64,000 nucleotides of DNA, from assembly GCA_050951505.1 (NCBI GenBank), contig JBMNJE010000013.1:62001-126000 (forward strand). Reading direction: 5' to 3'. This stretch comes from DUOA01 sp012839095. Lineage in GTDB: Bacteria > Bacillota > Clostridia > Caldicoprobacterales > DTU083. The notes beneath the pieces are model-generated. The model ran no database searches. It worked only from the letters and a program-made list of their open reading frames with translations, and was not told the DNA's origin. The first letter of the stretch is position 1. Every line of letters begins with the position of its first letter. Position numbers and translations under genes: made by a program. Below are positions 62,804 to 64,000 of this stretch, piece by piece.

Positions 62804-64000
62804 CTACCGTATCAGTTTCAGCCGGGATAAAACCCTGCCCAGTTTTACACCGCCGGGAAGCATTTCAAGATCATTGCGGTTCACAGCACCAACAGCCAGT
62901 AAAACCACTGCATATACAATCACGCCAAGGCTGATGGCAAGTAAAACGGCCTTGTTGCTGCCAAAAACAGTGTTCAGATAACCATATGAAAAATACACCA
63001 GAAGAGACATAATGAAGACGGCAACAACAGGCTTTACTATAAAGTCGCCAAACCGCATTCTGATTCCGGAATACCGTATAACGGCAGTCAGATCCAGCAG
63101 GGCAGCCACTCCATAGCAGACAATCGTTCCCACAGCTGCGCCCTTTACATTGATTTCAGGAATTCCTATCAGGTACCAGGTAAGGGCAATTTTAAACATG
63201 GCTCCGATGGCAAGATTCCGGACTGGAACGGTCATTCTATTGAGACCCTGCAGAATGGCAGTCAGGGTCTGAACCAGGGTCAGAAAGACCACTCCTATTG
63301 ATAAAACGGCCAGGATCTCGGCAGTTGCCGTAATCTCCGCATCCGGCAGGCCGCCGTAAAGCAGGGCGCAAACCGGTCTGGCCAGAATGGCCATGCCTGC
63401 GGCAGCCGGAAGGCCTATCAGCAGGGTCAGCCGAATGCCGGTCTCAGTTTTTTGGGCGATGCTGCGATGGTCCCTGCCGGCAAAGGACTCGGAGACTGCC
63501 GGCACCAGGCTCATAGCCAGGGCAATGGTCAGTACGGCGGGAAAATTAATCAGGGGATTGGCATTGCCGGTAAGGAGTCCATACATGGATTTGGCCTCTT
63601 CCTCTCCAAATCCGATTTGAACCAGGCGGTTTACTACAATAAGGGAATCAGCAACACTGATCAAAGGCATGATGGATGCACCAATGGTGATAGGAAAGGA
63701 AATAAGGATTAAGCGGGAAAGTATTGAGCGATTGCTTACCTTATAACCGGATGGCGGGGTTTGCTGTATATTATGTGCAATTTCCCCTTTCTTCCGGCGG
63801 TACATTCCCATAACCAGGGCAAGGGCAGCCCCTTCGCTCAGGGTAACGCCCGCAACTGCGGCAGCTGCTCCGAATTCCGGCCCTTTGGATATGTAAATGG
63901 AGGCGAACCAAAGACCCAGCAGCAGTTTGCCCAGCTGTTCGATGATTTGGGAAAGAGCTGTGGGTGTCATGTACTGCATGCCCTGAAAATAGCCTCGAAA
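62804..64000 (-). CDS. SpoVB/MurJ-family lipid flippase (5' end off window)
   Basis: At least 398 codons; the frame stays open through base 64000 ('FRGYFQGMQYMTPTALSQIIEQ', in which 'FRGYFQGM' lies at the edge), so the N-terminus is missing. Ten or more membrane helices, with the MOP-superfamily motif 'MTPTALSQIIEQ' and 'RDHRSIAQKTETGIRLTLLIGLPAA' region. SpoVB in B. subtilis supports cortex peptidoglycan precursor flipping; position next to mazG matches yabM-yabN order. Distinguishing SpoVB from other MurJ-like paralogues is not possible here. Confidence 0.88.
   Translation of the reverse strand, partial: FRGYFQGMQYMTPTALSQIIEQLGKLLLGLWFASIYISKGPEFGAAAAVAGVTLSEGAALALVMGMYRRKKGEIAHNIQQTPPSGYKVSNRSILSRLILISFPITIGASIMPLISVADSLIVVNRLVQIGFGEEEAKSMYGLLTGNANPLINFPAVLTIALAMSLVPAVSESFAGRDHRSIAQKTETGIRLTLLIGLPAAAGMAILARPVCALLYGGLPDAEITATAEILAVLSIGVVFLTLVQTLTAILQGLNRMTVPVRNLAIGAMFKIALTWYLIGIPEINVKGAAVGTIVCYGVAALLDLTAVIRYSGIRMRFGDFIVKPVVAVFIMSLLVYFSYGYLNTVFGSNKAVLLAISLGVIVYAVVLLAVGAVNRNDLEMLPGGVKLGRVLSRLKLIR

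Noticed and set aside
1..64000. CRISPR arrays, rRNA genes, intact transposons or prophage
   Set aside because: I saw no regularly spaced repeats, rRNA sequence, transposase or phage structural genes anywhere in the window.

Overview
The window looks like chromosomal DNA from an anaerobic, endospore-forming, saccharolytic member of the Clostridia (Bacillota). The basis is spoIIE, yabP, yabQ, a SpoIID-domain protein and a SpoVB-type flippase; a ctsR-mcsA-mcsB-clpC-radA operon under a textbook CtsR box; YesM/YesN two-component regulators; AGGAGG-type ribosome binding sites with frequent TTG and GTG starts; and many CUT1 sugar transporter and glycosidase genes. I cannot name a genus. Almost every gene is on the minus strand.

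Region 1 (1-7.2 kb): a MetRS-like synthetase cut by the left edge, a small HEAT-repeat protein on the plus strand, a decayed SIMPL-domain remnant, an MFS transporter, and a tight GPH symporter / ChbG-type deacetylase / PHP hydrolase operon. Region 2 (7.2-14.3 kb): a compact two-gene defence-like module. It pairs an Eco57I/COG1002-type adenine methylase with a PLD-nuclease/SNF2-helicase fusion whose C-terminus is split off by a one-base frameshift. Region 3 (14.5-16 kb): two broken genes meet head to head, a 5'-truncated AraC regulator and a 5'-truncated Gfo/Idh/MocA oxidoreductase. Region 4 (16-27.7 kb): a 1569-residue wall-anchored GH29-type protein, a YesN/YesM pair and a complete CUT1 sugar ABC transporter. 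Region 5 (27.8-34.7 kb): a frameshifted bactofilin, a membrane-anchored polysaccharide deacetylase and a 1566-residue pseudokinase/AAA/GAF/LuxR regulator. Region 6 (34.7-43.2 kb): a xylan/xyloside operon (xylulokinase, GH3, GH43, two permeases). Its solute-binding protein is reduced to a C-terminal remnant, and its long leader carries an orphan ribosome binding site followed by ATG-TAA.

Region 7 (43.2-64 kb) is conserved core in an order like the Bacillus subtilis yab/yac region. It runs tRNA-Ser, radA-clpC-mcsB-mcsA-ctsR, recX, ftsH-hpt-tilS, spoIIE, three tRNAs, S1 protein, divIC, yabQ, yabP, spoIID-like, rqcP, hup, mazG, and spoVB-like (cut by the right edge).

The contrast between halves is the main story. 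The left two thirds is accessory DNA with six damaged loci (SIMPL, helicase, AraC, oxidoreductase, bactofilin, solute-binding protein), probable rearrangement joints and a defence-like module. The right third is intact housekeeping and sporulation DNA. Both apparent frameshifts are fixed by removing one A from a short A run, so sequencing or assembly error must be excluded before calling them biological.
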